Shown here in pieces: positions 54,291 to 60,142 of a DNA stretch of 64,000 nt. The position numbers were made by a program, and so were the translations under genes. The DNA comes from a virus. Location: the IMG/VR virus record IMGVR_UViG_3300046168_000058, positions 1 through 64,000 of that record, one strand, 5' to 3'. The notes under the pieces were generated by a model. The model was not told the origin of the DNA. It saw only the letters and a program-made list of their open reading frames with translations, and ran no database searches. The stretch's first letter is position 1. Each line of letters opens with the position of its first letter.

Positions 54291-54654
54291 TGTTTGGTAT
54301 GGGTTGAGTTGTTGTTGTCAGGTCGATGTGTTGAGCGATTGGTATAGGTGTAACAACGCATTCGACACCATGCAGACGCACTGAAGTGATAGTGTCGAGG
54401 TTGAGATTACGGTAGCCGCGTTCAGCTTCGAAGGTGTGTCCATCCATGGTCCACATTAGATATATTGATATATATGAATGTTTTAGACTTGGAGGCATGC
54501 CAGTACCTTTGATGTGCTTGGTTACTCCAAGTCGTGCATTTGCGCAGCGTTCTGTTCCATCTTTTTTAGTCCAACATACATTGAATATTTTGCCACGCGT
54601 AGTAAGTAGCAATTGTTCAAGTTTTGAACGGTGTATAATTATTGGTTTGTCCAT
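54268..54654 (-). CDS. Small phage protein, WYL-like SH3 character (128 aa)
   Basis: The start is set at the ATG at 54654 (MDKPIIIHRSKLEQL) because the longer frame runs through the previous gene. GKIFNVCWTKKDGTERCANARLGVTKHIKGTG is a motif shared by many small, uncharacterised phage early proteins, read as a short beta-hairpin-rich domain. C-terminal part: YISIYLMWTMDGHTFEAERGYRNLNLDTITSVRLHG. Function unknown. Confidence 0.65.
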   Translation of the reverse strand: MDKPIIIHRSKLEQLLLTTRGKIFNVCWTKKDGTERCANARLGVTKHIKGTGMPPSLKHSYISIYLMWTMDGHTFEAERGYRNLNLDTITSVRLHGVECVVTPIPIAQHIDLTTTTQPIPNNVIAMSA

Positions 54655-54664
54655 GTAGTGTGTA

Positions 54665-55231
54665 TTAGTTTGAGGTTGAGAACTTTTGCCAGATTTCAGT
54701 ATCGAGACTGCTGACAGATTTGTCTTGTTGTGCAGCAAGCCCAATGAACATAGCTTCGAGGCGTTTGTATTCATCGAGATCTTGCGGTGTTTGTTCTGGT
54801 ATTGGATACTTAGGGAACTGTTGCTGTAAGTATCGCAAAATGTGTACATCAAGTACTGCAATGTCTTCGTATGGACGGCTATGCAGAACAAAGAAGGATG
54901 CAGTTTTGGGACCGATACCTGGTATGTTTTGCATTAGCTCATCGCGATGTACTTTGAAGAACTGACCATACGGTTTGTATTGACTGATTTTACGCCAACA
55001 AGCTGACAGTCTTTTGTACTGACCAATGCGTGCATTCCGAAGTGCAGCAGTGATAGTGCGACCGTCTTTGTTGAGTAGATCAGATGGTTTGATTGATGTG
55101 AATATACTGTTGAATGCAGGTGTAATAGTCTGAGACTTTTTACCTGGAGTTACAGTACACCACAGAAGGAATAGCAGTAGCTCTTCAAGCGACCGTTTTT
55201 CTTTGGTTATGTTGTTGTAGTCGATTTGCAT
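54665..55231 (-). CDS. HhH-GPD DNA glycosylase / endonuclease III-like (188 aa)
   Basis: Helix-hairpin-helix IPGIGPKTASFFVLHS followed by the catalytic-Asp segment IAVLDVHILRYL, as in thermostable 8-oxoguanine glycosylases and EndoIII. A Lys (GPKTAS) occupies the usual bifunctional-lyase position. It would cut out damaged or modified bases. It is the second glycosylase-like gene in the operon. The start lies 3 nt after a CCACACACC element. Confidence 0.8.
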   Translation of the reverse strand: MQIDYNNITKEKRSLEELLLFLLWCTVTPGKKSQTITPAFNSIFTSIKPSDLLNKDGRTITAALRNARIGQYKRLSACWRKISQYKPYGQFFKVHRDELMQNIPGIGPKTASFFVLHSRPYEDIAVLDVHILRYLQQQFPKYPIPEQTPQDLDEYKRLEAMFIGLAAQQDKSVSSLDTEIWQKFSTSN

Positions 55232-55234
55232 GAT

Positions 55235-55243
55235 GGTGTGTGG
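55235..55243 (-). promoter_or_regulatory. CCACACACC leader element of the HhH-GPD gene
   Basis: Exact 9-mer immediately before the start codon (CCACACACC-ATC-ATG), in the 17-nt gap after the preceding gene; no Shine-Dalgarno is present. Confidence 0.55.
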
Positions 55244-55248
55244 TTGGA

Positions 55249-55677
55249 TTAGTTGGCCGCGGGTTTGTATTCGTTGGCATTAGGACGAGCCATTGCACCG
55301 GTCATACCATTGATTAGGAAGAATGCTTGCTGCATACCTTTACCAAGCATTTTGTACTCTGGTGTCTTGATGTAGAAGTTTTCGCGTAGAATGCGTTCAT
55401 CAAATTCTGACATGTTATCGAACATGTGTTTCATTTGACTCATGACTACTTCAAGCGTGTGAGACATGATCTTGGATTGGAACTCAATGGTCTGTTGTTT
55501 GTACGCATTGAATTCGTCTACACCTACGCGTTCCCATAGTGGTTTATGGTTTAGTTCATTGAGTGTGAGCCGTTGCTCTTTCGTTAGCGGTTTTGGCACG
55601 ATTAAATCTACTTCGTTATATATTTGTAGTAGGTTGCCTAGTTGTTGCTCTGATGTGATAGTGATTTGTTCGTTCAT
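55249..55677 (-). CDS. Hypothetical helical protein (142 aa), first gene of the rII operon
   Basis: Mostly alpha-helical (KPLTKEQRLTLNELNHKPLWERVGVDEFNAYKQQTIEFQSKIMSHTLEVVMSQMKHMF) and acidic/neutral; no family recognised. First cistron of the leftward operon, about 60 nt downstream of the repeated promoter-like element. No Shine-Dalgarno before the ATG (ACATACAGCTATG). Confidence 0.6.
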   Translation of the reverse strand: MNEQITITSEQQLGNLLQIYNEVDLIVPKPLTKEQRLTLNELNHKPLWERVGVDEFNAYKQQTIEFQSKIMSHTLEVVMSQMKHMFDNMSEFDERILRENFYIKTPEYKMLGKGMQQAFFLINGMTGAMARPNANEYKPAAN

Positions 55678-55737
55678 AGCTGTATGTAGTTGTTAGTGAT
55701 TTGTAGTATGTAACAGGGATATATTTACACCTATTAC

Positions 55738-55797
55738 ACCTGATGGAATGGGGAAAAAATATAGAGCAACTAACCTTTAATGATAGTAGCTAGCGGA
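55738..55797 (-). promoter_or_regulatory. Repeated ~60-bp promoter-like element, copy B
   Basis: Matches 48051-48110 closely. It lies 61 nt upstream of the first gene of the rII operon, in the same orientation relative to transcription. Minus-strand core: CTAGCTACTATCATTAAAGG. Confidence 0.55.
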
Positions 55798-55841
55798 TGA
55801 TCCGTATTGACAAAGGCTAAGCCTTTAAGTAAAAGTCTAAA

Positions 55842-55871
55842 TATTAGTTGATAATCTCATATGGTGTGTGG
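55842..55871 (-). repeat. Copy of the rII leader joined to the first codons of rIIA
   Basis: Minus strand: CCACACACC-ATATGA followed by GATTATCAACTAATA. Compare rIIA, whose leader has CCACACACC-ATATGA and whose gene opens ATGAAATTATCAACTAATA. The short copy encodes only MRLSTNI before a stop. It looks like a truncated duplicate or a micro-ORF upstream of the operon promoter. Confidence 0.5.
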
Positions 55872-55886
55872 TTATTTTCTATTTTA

Positions 55887-55916
55887 GGACTGTGTTAGCG
55901 CACAGTCCTTTTTTTT
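55887..55916 (+). terminator. Plus-strand intrinsic terminator without an obvious plus-strand gene before it
   Basis: GGACTGTG (55887-55894), 6-nt loop, CACAGTCC (55901-55908), followed by eight T. No plus-strand coding region lies upstream for several kb. It may insulate the plus operon, end an antisense transcript of the rII region, or end a small RNA. Confidence 0.75.
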
Positions 55917-55985
55917 GTGAACGAGTGACAACCAATGTAATACATCTGATTGCAGGTCAACTACGATTGCCAGATACTTATTTAC

Positions 55986-56228
55986 GTGAGTAAACCAAGA
56001 AACTACAAAAACGAATATAAGTCATACCACAAGAAACCTGTTCAAAAGAAAAGAAGGGCTCAACGAAATGCTGCCCGGAGAAAGATGACAAAGGCAGGTT
56101 TAGTTCGGAAAGGTGACGGCAAGGATGTCGATCACAAGAACCGAAATACAGCCGACAATAGAAGGAAAAACCTTAGGGTTGTCTCAAAGTCCAAAAATCG
56201 TAGCTTTTCCCGCAAAAAGAAAAGGTGA
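55986..56228 (+). CDS. HNH endonuclease-like protein (80 aa)
   Basis: SYHKKPVQKKRRAQRNAARRKMTKAGLVRKGDGKDVDHKNRNTADNRRKNLRVVSKSKNRSF: a very common phage HNH (beta-beta-alpha-metal) variant, with Asp-His in VDHKN and Asn in NLRVV. Start set at GTG 55986 because the family begins shortly before the YHK motif; upstream residues are not conserved. It ends in a GTGA overlap with the next gene. Probably a packaging- or recombination-related nuclease. Confidence 0.8.
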   Translation: MSKPRNYKNEYKSYHKKPVQKKRRAQRNAARRKMTKAGLVRKGDGKDVDHKNRNTADNRRKNLRVVSKSKNRSFSRKKKR

Positions 56229-56344
56229 AACACACCCATATCTTGCTCGATGCGGATGATGGGCTAATAATTTCGGTCGAATCCGAAGATGAAAATCTCG
56301 ACTGGAGTCCTATTTTGGTATATTTATCACAAAATGATGAATAA
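56225..56344 (+). CDS. Small acidic protein (39 aa)
   Basis: GTG start overlapping the HNH stop (GTGA). Sequence MKHTHILLDADDGLIISVESED… is acidic with short beta strands. No family recognised; coupling supports translation. Confidence 0.45.
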   Translation: MKHTHILLDADDGLIISVESEDENLDWSPILVYLSQNDE

Positions 56345-56553
56345 TAATAACATTCTCATGGTTATATGGTTTATGGTTGCTAACCCATATCCTGGGGAAC
56401 GCACTCTGGGGGGTACAGGGCGTAGCCCCTATATAATATACTTAATATCTATACTTTTAATAAATAAAACCATAAACCATATAGAGTCTCAGCTCCCCTT
56501 GATAATCAAGGACTTCTGAAATAGGGTTGATCTCCTGGTTTTATGGTTTCTCC
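56345..56553. other. Non-coding region with a 16-bp inverted repeat
   Basis: TATATGGTTTATGGTT (56363-56378) and its exact complement AACCATAAACCATATA (56468-56483) bracket about 90 nt that are G-rich at first (GGGGGGTACAGGGCG) and then very A/T-rich. A related GGTTTTATGGTTT lies at about 56538. An A/T-rich block flanked by inverted repeats next to replication genes is a candidate origin or regulatory switch. Confidence 0.45.
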
Positions 56554-56817
56554 TTAAGCTCCTCTGAGCCTACGGAGTTCGGCCTCCAGCTTAGCAGCTT
56601 TGAGCTCACGCTCCATTTGCTTATCGGCAAACTCCTCGATTTTTCCGACTAAAGCTGTACGAATCACATCAGAAATTGACGAATTCTCTACTTTAGCTAC
56701 TTCGCAAAGCTGCTCGTACATGGTTTTTGGGAGACGAACTGCGCATGTGATATCTTTGTGTTCACGATTCAGTGCAAGATTCTTCCTAGGTAGTTTAAGA
56801 GGTTTCTTTTTACTCAT
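56554..56817 (-). CDS. Ribbon-helix-helix regulator (87 aa)
   Basis: DITCAVRLPKTMYEQLCEVAKVENSSISDVIRTALVGKIEEF is a CopG/Arc-type ribbon-helix-helix: beta strand, helix, turn, helix. Basic N-terminus and coiled-coil tail (LKAAKLEAELRRLRG). The start is set at 56817 (MSKKKPLKL) because upstream sequence is the promoter region. Only leftward gene in this plus-strand block, transcribed from the operator-like palindrome at 56853-56874, so it may repress itself. Confidence 0.8.
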   Translation of the reverse strand: MSKKKPLKLPRKNLALNREHKDITCAVRLPKTMYEQLCEVAKVENSSISDVIRTALVGKIEEFADKQMERELKAAKLEAELRRLRGA

Positions 56818-56852
56818 TTTGACTTTTATTTTAGGGTGAGTTTGTTCAGCCC

Positions 56853-56879
56853 ATGTATAACACTTTATATACATTTGCA
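56853..56879. promoter_or_regulatory. Operator-like 7-8-7 palindrome with TATACATTTGCA
   Basis: ATGTATA (56853-56859), 8-nt spacer, TATACAT (56868-56874), continuing into TTGCA. The same 12-mer TATACATTTGCA and the same 7-8-7 geometry recur at 61872-61893. TGTATAACA within it recurs at 57896, 61873 (inverted) and 63941. Between divergent regulator genes. Confidence 0.5.
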
Positions 56880-56969
56880 AGCTTTTTTCTAACTATTTTT
56901 TCACAGCTTGACCGTAAAACTTTCTTCCAATCCCTTGCATACCGGTGCTAGATAATGTAGAACATTGTT

Positions 56970-57134
56970 ATGCGTAAGAATACACAGATCAACATAAGGC
57001 TCGACGATGACCTTCTGTCTACCCTGAAGGCTCAGGCCTTAGAGGAAGTGACAACGACCTCTCAGCTAGTCCGTAAGGCGGTTACAATGTACCTTAAGAA
57101 ATTCGCGGATGCCTCAGGGAATAATAGCCTTTGA
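56970..57134 (+). CDS. Ribbon-helix-helix protein (54 aa)
   Basis: QINIRLDDDLLSTLKAQALEEVTTTSQLVRKAVTMYLKKFA is a complete RHH domain, similar in layout to the leftward 87-aa protein. It overlaps the RuvC-like gene by 26 nt. Divergent from the other regulator across the operator at 56853, suggesting a two-regulator switch. Confidence 0.7.
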   Translation: MRKNTQINIRLDDDLLSTLKAQALEEVTTTSQLVRKAVTMYLKKFADASGNNSL

Positions 57135-57555
57135 TCCAGGTAAAGGTGGCGGAGCCTGCATCCTCCGACCAGATGCTAAGACCATCAGCCTAAAGCCTTG
57201 GACCGTAGACCATGAGCATATAGATATGCTCCGTAGCCTTGATCCTGAGGATTACGAGGCAGTGGTTGAAGATGTACCCGCATTCGTTAGTGCAATGACA
57301 TCGAATGCGAGCTCTTTTAAGTTAGGCCAAAATTTTGGTGTCATTACCGGAAGCCTTCGGGCATTAAAGTTTCCGCTCCACCTGGTGAAGCCTCAGATTT
57401 GGCAGAAGGGATTGGTGGGGTTGAAGCCTAAGATGGGATACACAGCCCGGAAGCGACAGCTTAAGGACAATGCCATTCGGCTGTACCCTGATCTAAAGAT
57501 CACGAATGCGACTGCGGATGCTGTCCTGATCATGAACTACTATAAAAACCTTTGA
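57109..57555 (+). CDS. RuvC-like Holliday-junction resolvase (148 aa)
   Basis: RNase H-fold nuclease with the RuvC acid residues: Asp in IAFDPGKGG, Glu in VVEDVPAF, and Asp in NATADAVLI. The central PLHLVKPQIWQKGL is also typical. It would resolve recombination or replication branch points. Shorter than cellular RuvC, as usual in phages. The stop overlaps a 24-aa gene. Confidence 0.85.
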   Translation: MPQGIIAFDPGKGGGACILRPDAKTISLKPWTVDHEHIDMLRSLDPEDYEAVVEDVPAFVSAMTSNASSFKLGQNFGVITGSLRALKFPLHLVKPQIWQKGLVGLKPKMGYTARKRQLKDNAIRLYPDLKITNATADAVLIMNYYKNL

Positions 57556-57629
57556 TGATAGAGCTATTCGTATGGCTCTTCGTAATTACTATAATAGCAA
57601 TGGCGTTGGAGACGCTTCTAAATAGATGA
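57555..57629 (+). CDS. Single-transmembrane micro-protein (24 aa)
   Basis: MIELFVWLFVITIIAMALETLLNR: one hydrophobic helix. It shares TGATG with the RuvC-like stop and ATGA with the next start, so its translation would link the two genes. Possibly an early membrane-acting phage peptide. Confidence 0.45.
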   Translation: MIELFVWLFVITIIAMALETLLNR

Positions 57630-57868
57630 TGAAAGTACAGGTATATAATGATGAGGGGCATGAGGTAATCGGCACCATAGATGTAGTGAAGATTGAGCAT
57701 GATGACGGAGCCGATCGCCCCTACCATTTGGAATTAGTCATCGAGGATTCGCTCCTTGATGAGATCGTAAAGTTCGGATCAGAGGTTTTTGGGCAGCTTG
57801 ATCTTTTGCAGGCGGGGCTCAGAGGAGCTTTGTTAGAGCGGCTTGCGAGGGAAAAAGAAGAAAATTAA
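57626..57868 (+). CDS. Hypothetical acidic protein (80 aa)
   Basis: MMKVQVYNDEGHEVIGTIDVVKIEHDDGADRPYHLELVIEDSLLDEIVKFGSEVFGQLDLLQAGL…: beta strands then helices. No family recognised. Last gene before a regulatory gap with the TGTATAACA motif and the doubled leader element. Confidence 0.55.
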   Translation: MMKVQVYNDEGHEVIGTIDVVKIEHDDGADRPYHLELVIEDSLLDEIVKFGSEVFGQLDLLQAGLRGALLERLAREKEEN

Positions 57869-57895
57869 AACTTTTTTCGAAAAATGTTTGACGAG

Positions 57896-58004
57896 TGTAT
57901 AACATTGTGATTCATTGAAGACTTAGTTTCATTTAATCATCCCTCCTTCCGGTGCGCTAACACTAGGGGGAGGGATTTAAAAACCACACACCAAACCACA
58001 CACC
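57896..58004 (+). promoter_or_regulatory. Early promoter region: TGTATAACA motif and two CCACACACC leader elements
   Basis: TTTGACGAG-TGTATAACA at 57886-57904, an inverted GC-rich segment (cctcccttccggtgcgctaacactaggggg near 57942-57971 is not a clear terminator), then CCACACACC at 57984-57992 and 57996-58004. The next start codon (58015) follows 10 nt later without a Shine-Dalgarno. Confidence 0.5.
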
Positions 58005-58014
58005 ACTAGAGATT

Positions 58015-58293
58015 ATGAAAGATAAATTAAATCCTGATGCCGAGGCCGCGCTTCGGAAATTATTATTAGAGATCTGGAGCTTTCAGACTAAATTCGAGGA
58101 GGCTGACATTCCCGAGTCTGATTGGGATATGCCGTTGGATGATTCCGAGCCGACTAAAAACCAAGAGCTCTGCGATTTTCATGTAGCGCTGGACGGCGAG
58201 GCGTACAGAGCGCTCCAGCTTCTTGGCTTTGACAGCTATGAAGAGCTTGAGGAATCCGTATGGGCTAAGAAACCTGAGGAGGCCGCGGTATGA
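58015..58293 (+). CDS. Hypothetical acidic helical protein (92 aa)
   Basis: Helical (DAEAALRKLLLEIWSFQTKFEEADIPESDWDM…GEAYRALQLLGFDSYEELEESVW). First gene of the early plus-strand operon. ATGA overlap with the next. No family recognised. Confidence 0.6.
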   Translation: MKDKLNPDAEAALRKLLLEIWSFQTKFEEADIPESDWDMPLDDSEPTKNQELCDFHVALDGEAYRALQLLGFDSYEELEESVWAKKPEEAAV

Positions 58294-58478
58294 AAGAAAG
58301 TCAAATTATTGAACAGCTAAAGGATCGGGTAATCCATTTGGAGAGTACCGTCAAGGTCCTGCGTGGATTGATCGGTAGGCTCGACAGCCGTCTCGATCAT
58401 ACGGACGAGAAGCTTAAATACCAGAGACCACAAACAACTGCGGATTCGAATGAGGACCGCGTAACCCGATTCATCTGA
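58290..58478 (+). CDS. Small coiled-coil protein (62 aa)
   Basis: Residues 5-45 form a heptad-rich coiled coil (IIEQLKDRVIHLESTVKVLRGLIGRLDSRLD). ATGA overlap upstream and TGATG overlap downstream. Likely an oligomerisation partner in the operon; no family recognised. Confidence 0.55.
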   Translation: MKESQIIEQLKDRVIHLESTVKVLRGLIGRLDSRLDHTDEKLKYQRPQTTADSNEDRVTRFI

Positions 58479-58972
58479 TGTACAACATGACAAAAGAGGA
58501 GTGGGCTGAAGTTCAGCTTGAGGAGACCTTTAAATCTCAAGTCGAAGAACAGCTTGGTGATCCTGATGGTTTCCGCGAATGGGAAGAAGGTAGCTTCTGC
58601 CGTCACGGAGTAACAGGAGGTGCTTTTAAAACCCGGGTTTATGAGCTTGCTGTTGAGGTTGCACGAGATGTTTTCAAATTGCTCTATGCGCCCAACAATG
58701 CCCGGCACCTGCTCAAGGAGTACGGGGATGTTCTCAGTCAGATTCAGCGCAATTCGACTTCGATTGCAGCTAATATAGCTGAGGGTGTCGGACGGAACAC
58801 GCCCAAGCAAAAGATTCAGTTTCTTAGTTATGCGAGAGGTTCATTCTTTGAGCTACTGGCATTCTTTGACTGCTTACCAATACCTTTAACAGACAAACAA
58901 AAACAAAATCACAAGGAGCTGTACCGTTTAATCGAAGACGAGTACTGGGATGCTGTGCGTGATATAAGATAG
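58478..58972 (+). CDS. Four-helix-bundle protein, bIVS/S23-related (164 aa)
   Basis: SQIQRNSTSIAANIAEGVGRNTPKQKIQFLSYARGSFFELLAFFD is the diagnostic loop and helices of the four-helix-bundle family that includes 23S rRNA intervening-sequence proteins and DGR Avd accessory proteins. The family is pentameric and binds nucleic acid in known cases. The N-terminal 60 residues are acidic and not conserved. No reverse transcriptase or variable repeat was seen, so a DGR role is not supported here. Confidence 0.8.
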   Translation: MYNMTKEEWAEVQLEETFKSQVEEQLGDPDGFREWEEGSFCRHGVTGGAFKTRVYELAVEVARDVFKLLYAPNNARHLLKEYGDVLSQIQRNSTSIAANIAEGVGRNTPKQKIQFLSYARGSFFELLAFFDCLPIPLTDKQKQNHKELYRLIEDEYWDAVRDIR

Positions 58973-58985
58973 GAGGATACCAACA

Positions 58986-59285
58986 ATGGATATTAATAAA
59001 AAGTACGAACAGTTACTTACTAACCTTGAGCTTTGGGCTGAAACCCTTGCGACCCGTGGCCCAAAGGCTGTGGACGATGTCATGGGGGAGATGTACGATG
59101 AGGTAAAGGTTTACGCCGATGAGCTTGAGCCAAGACTCCCTGCCCTATCGCTTAAGGAGAAACTGCTTCAGGTCAGAAAGCAATTAACTAAAGAGCTTGG
59201 CGAGGAGCCGACAGATGAAGTCCTTGCGAGTGAGATGAATTTACCCGGCGGTGTCAGCACCGTCAGAACTGTTTTATCATTGTGA
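58986..59285 (+). CDS. Sigma70 region-3-like protein (99 aa)
   Basis: The C-terminal half (about residues 56-98) LKEKLLQVRKQLTKELGEEPTDEVLASEMNLPGGVSTVRTVLSL aligns with sigma70 region 3 (…ELGREPTPEELAERMxMPxxxIRKVL), including the EPT and LA..M signatures. No region 2 or 4 is attached; the N-terminal half is acidic and helical. Strong Shine-Dalgarno AGGAGG with 9-nt spacing. A separate region-4-like protein is encoded 670 bp downstream. It could bind host RNA polymerase or DNA. Confidence 0.7.
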   Translation: MDINKKYEQLLTNLELWAETLATRGPKAVDDVMGEMYDEVKVYADELEPRLPALSLKEKLLQVRKQLTKELGEEPTDEVLASEMNLPGGVSTVRTVLSL

Positions 59286-59569
59286 TGGCTGTAGAGATGG
59301 ATCCGGTGATGGAAGTCACTGAAGAGGCGAAGCTTTTTCACGATGGCTTAGAGATTTTGCTCAAGGAGATGCGGGGAAGGGTCTCGCAAGATATTGTTAT
59401 AGACAGTTTAATATCTGCGGGGTTGGATCAATTGCATCATAGTGCATTGCATGACTGTGCTGACGATCGCCGTTTGGCGGGTGAGCTTGTCCGCGAGCAT
59501 ATGATTTTAGTGCTAGATAGATTGGTTGAGGAGGTATGGGTCAACGATGCGGAACGCGACTCTAGCTAG
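59285..59569 (+). CDS. Hypothetical helical protein (about 94 aa)
   Basis: Acidic helical protein (EEAKLFHDGLEILLKEMRGRVSQDIVIDSLISAGLDQLHHSALHD…). Start at ATG 59285 (TGATG overlap with the sigma-like gene); GTG 59282 also possible. No family recognised. Its end overlaps the lipoprotein start. Confidence 0.6.
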   Translation: MAVEMDPVMEVTEEAKLFHDGLEILLKEMRGRVSQDIVIDSLISAGLDQLHHSALHDCADDRRLAGELVREHMILVLDRLVEEVWVNDAERDSS

Positions 59570-59897
59570 CTTTATATTAGTTATGACCGTTGTGTCATTT
59601 CTGGTGTTGTGTGCGTGCAGCAAGCCCCCGGTTGAAGGGGGCACTGCACGGTACAACAAAATGTATCATTATCAAAATATGGAGGACTGCCCCTATGACG
59701 CAGAAGATTGGCAACATAATAGAACAAATGCAAACGACAATGGATGGGATGCTAGAGAGGCTAGCAAAGTTAGAAGGGGCTTTAGTAGCCCTAAAACAAT
59801 CGAGGAAGCCCTCGGTTTACATAGACGAGCAAACAGCCCTGCTGAGCTCGGAGGACGCGGACATTCGCTTTATAGCCAGGAAGGTGGCGGAAAATGA
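59547..59897 (+). CDS. Lipoprotein-like protein (about 116 aa), overlaps next gene out of frame
   Basis: MRNATLASFILVMTVVSFLVLCAC: signal sequence with a lipobox-like LCAC. The following segment is polar. The last 200 nt are overprinted by the coiled-coil gene at 59695. An overlapping lipoprotein/coiled-coil pair recalls o-/i-spanin gene nesting, but the partner lacks an anchor. The C-terminal 60 residues may simply be a read-through of the neighbouring frame. Confidence 0.45.
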   Translation: MRNATLASFILVMTVVSFLVLCACSKPPVEGGTARYNKMYHYQNMEDCPYDAEDWQHNRTNANDNGWDAREASKVRRGFSSPKTIEEALGLHRRANSPAELGGRGHSLYSQEGGGK

Positions 59898-59958
59898 ATT
59901 GTCCAAAATGCGAGAGCAAGACCGAGGTATTGGAAACACGGAAGACGGTGTATTATGA
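59695..59958 (+). CDS. Coiled-coil protein (87 aa)
   Basis: MTQKIGNIIEQMQTTMDGMLERLAKLEGALVALKQSRKP: heptads over 40 residues, then an acidic domain (SSEDADIRFIARKVAENELSKMRE). Good Shine-Dalgarno GGAGG with 12-nt spacing. Ends with ATGA overlap with the region-4 frame (59955). Confidence 0.6.
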   Translation: MTQKIGNIIEQMQTTMDGMLERLAKLEGALVALKQSRKPSVYIDEQTALLSSEDADIRFIARKVAENELSKMREQDRGIGNTEDGVL

Positions 59959-60142
59959 CGCGGTCAAAAGAAGACGCGAATGCCCTAGTTGCGGACACCG
60001 CTTCACAACGAAAGAGTGCTCGCAGGAAAAATTCAAAGAGCTCCTCTTCGTCAAAGAAGAGCTCCTCGAAGCGCGTGCCAAAATCCGAGGACTCGAAAGC
60101 TTTAAGCGAAAAATACTTGGAACCGCCCTTACCGTTTCCTAA
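59894..60142 (+). CDS. NrdR-like zinc ribbon protein (82 aa)
   Basis: MNCPKCESKTEVLETRKTVYYDAVKRRRECPSCGHRFTTKE is a zinc ribbon of the NrdR N-terminal type (CPxC…CPSCGHRF); the ATP-cone of true NrdR is absent and replaced by a helical tail. Phages often carry such single ribbons as transcription or DNA-binding accessories. It overlaps two other frames: the coiled-coil gene end and the region-4 gene start. Confidence 0.75.
   Translation: MNCPKCESKTEVLETRKTVYYDAVKRRRECPSCGHRFTTKECSQEKFKELLFVKEELLEARAKIRGLESFKRKILGTALTVS

Noticed and set aside
56289-56519. 76-codon hydrophobic plus-strand frame
   Set aside because: It overlaps the coupled 39-aa gene out of frame and then runs through the inverted-repeat region; hydrophobicity is explained by A/T richness.
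58478-58972. Diversity-generating retroelement (Avd-like protein present)
   Set aside because: No reverse transcriptase and no template/variable repeat pair with adenine-specific differences was found in the window.
59547-59958. Classical nested Rz/Rz1 spanin pair
   Set aside because: The overlapping coiled-coil protein has no membrane anchor and the genes lie in an early, not late, operon; the similarity is only in gene layout.
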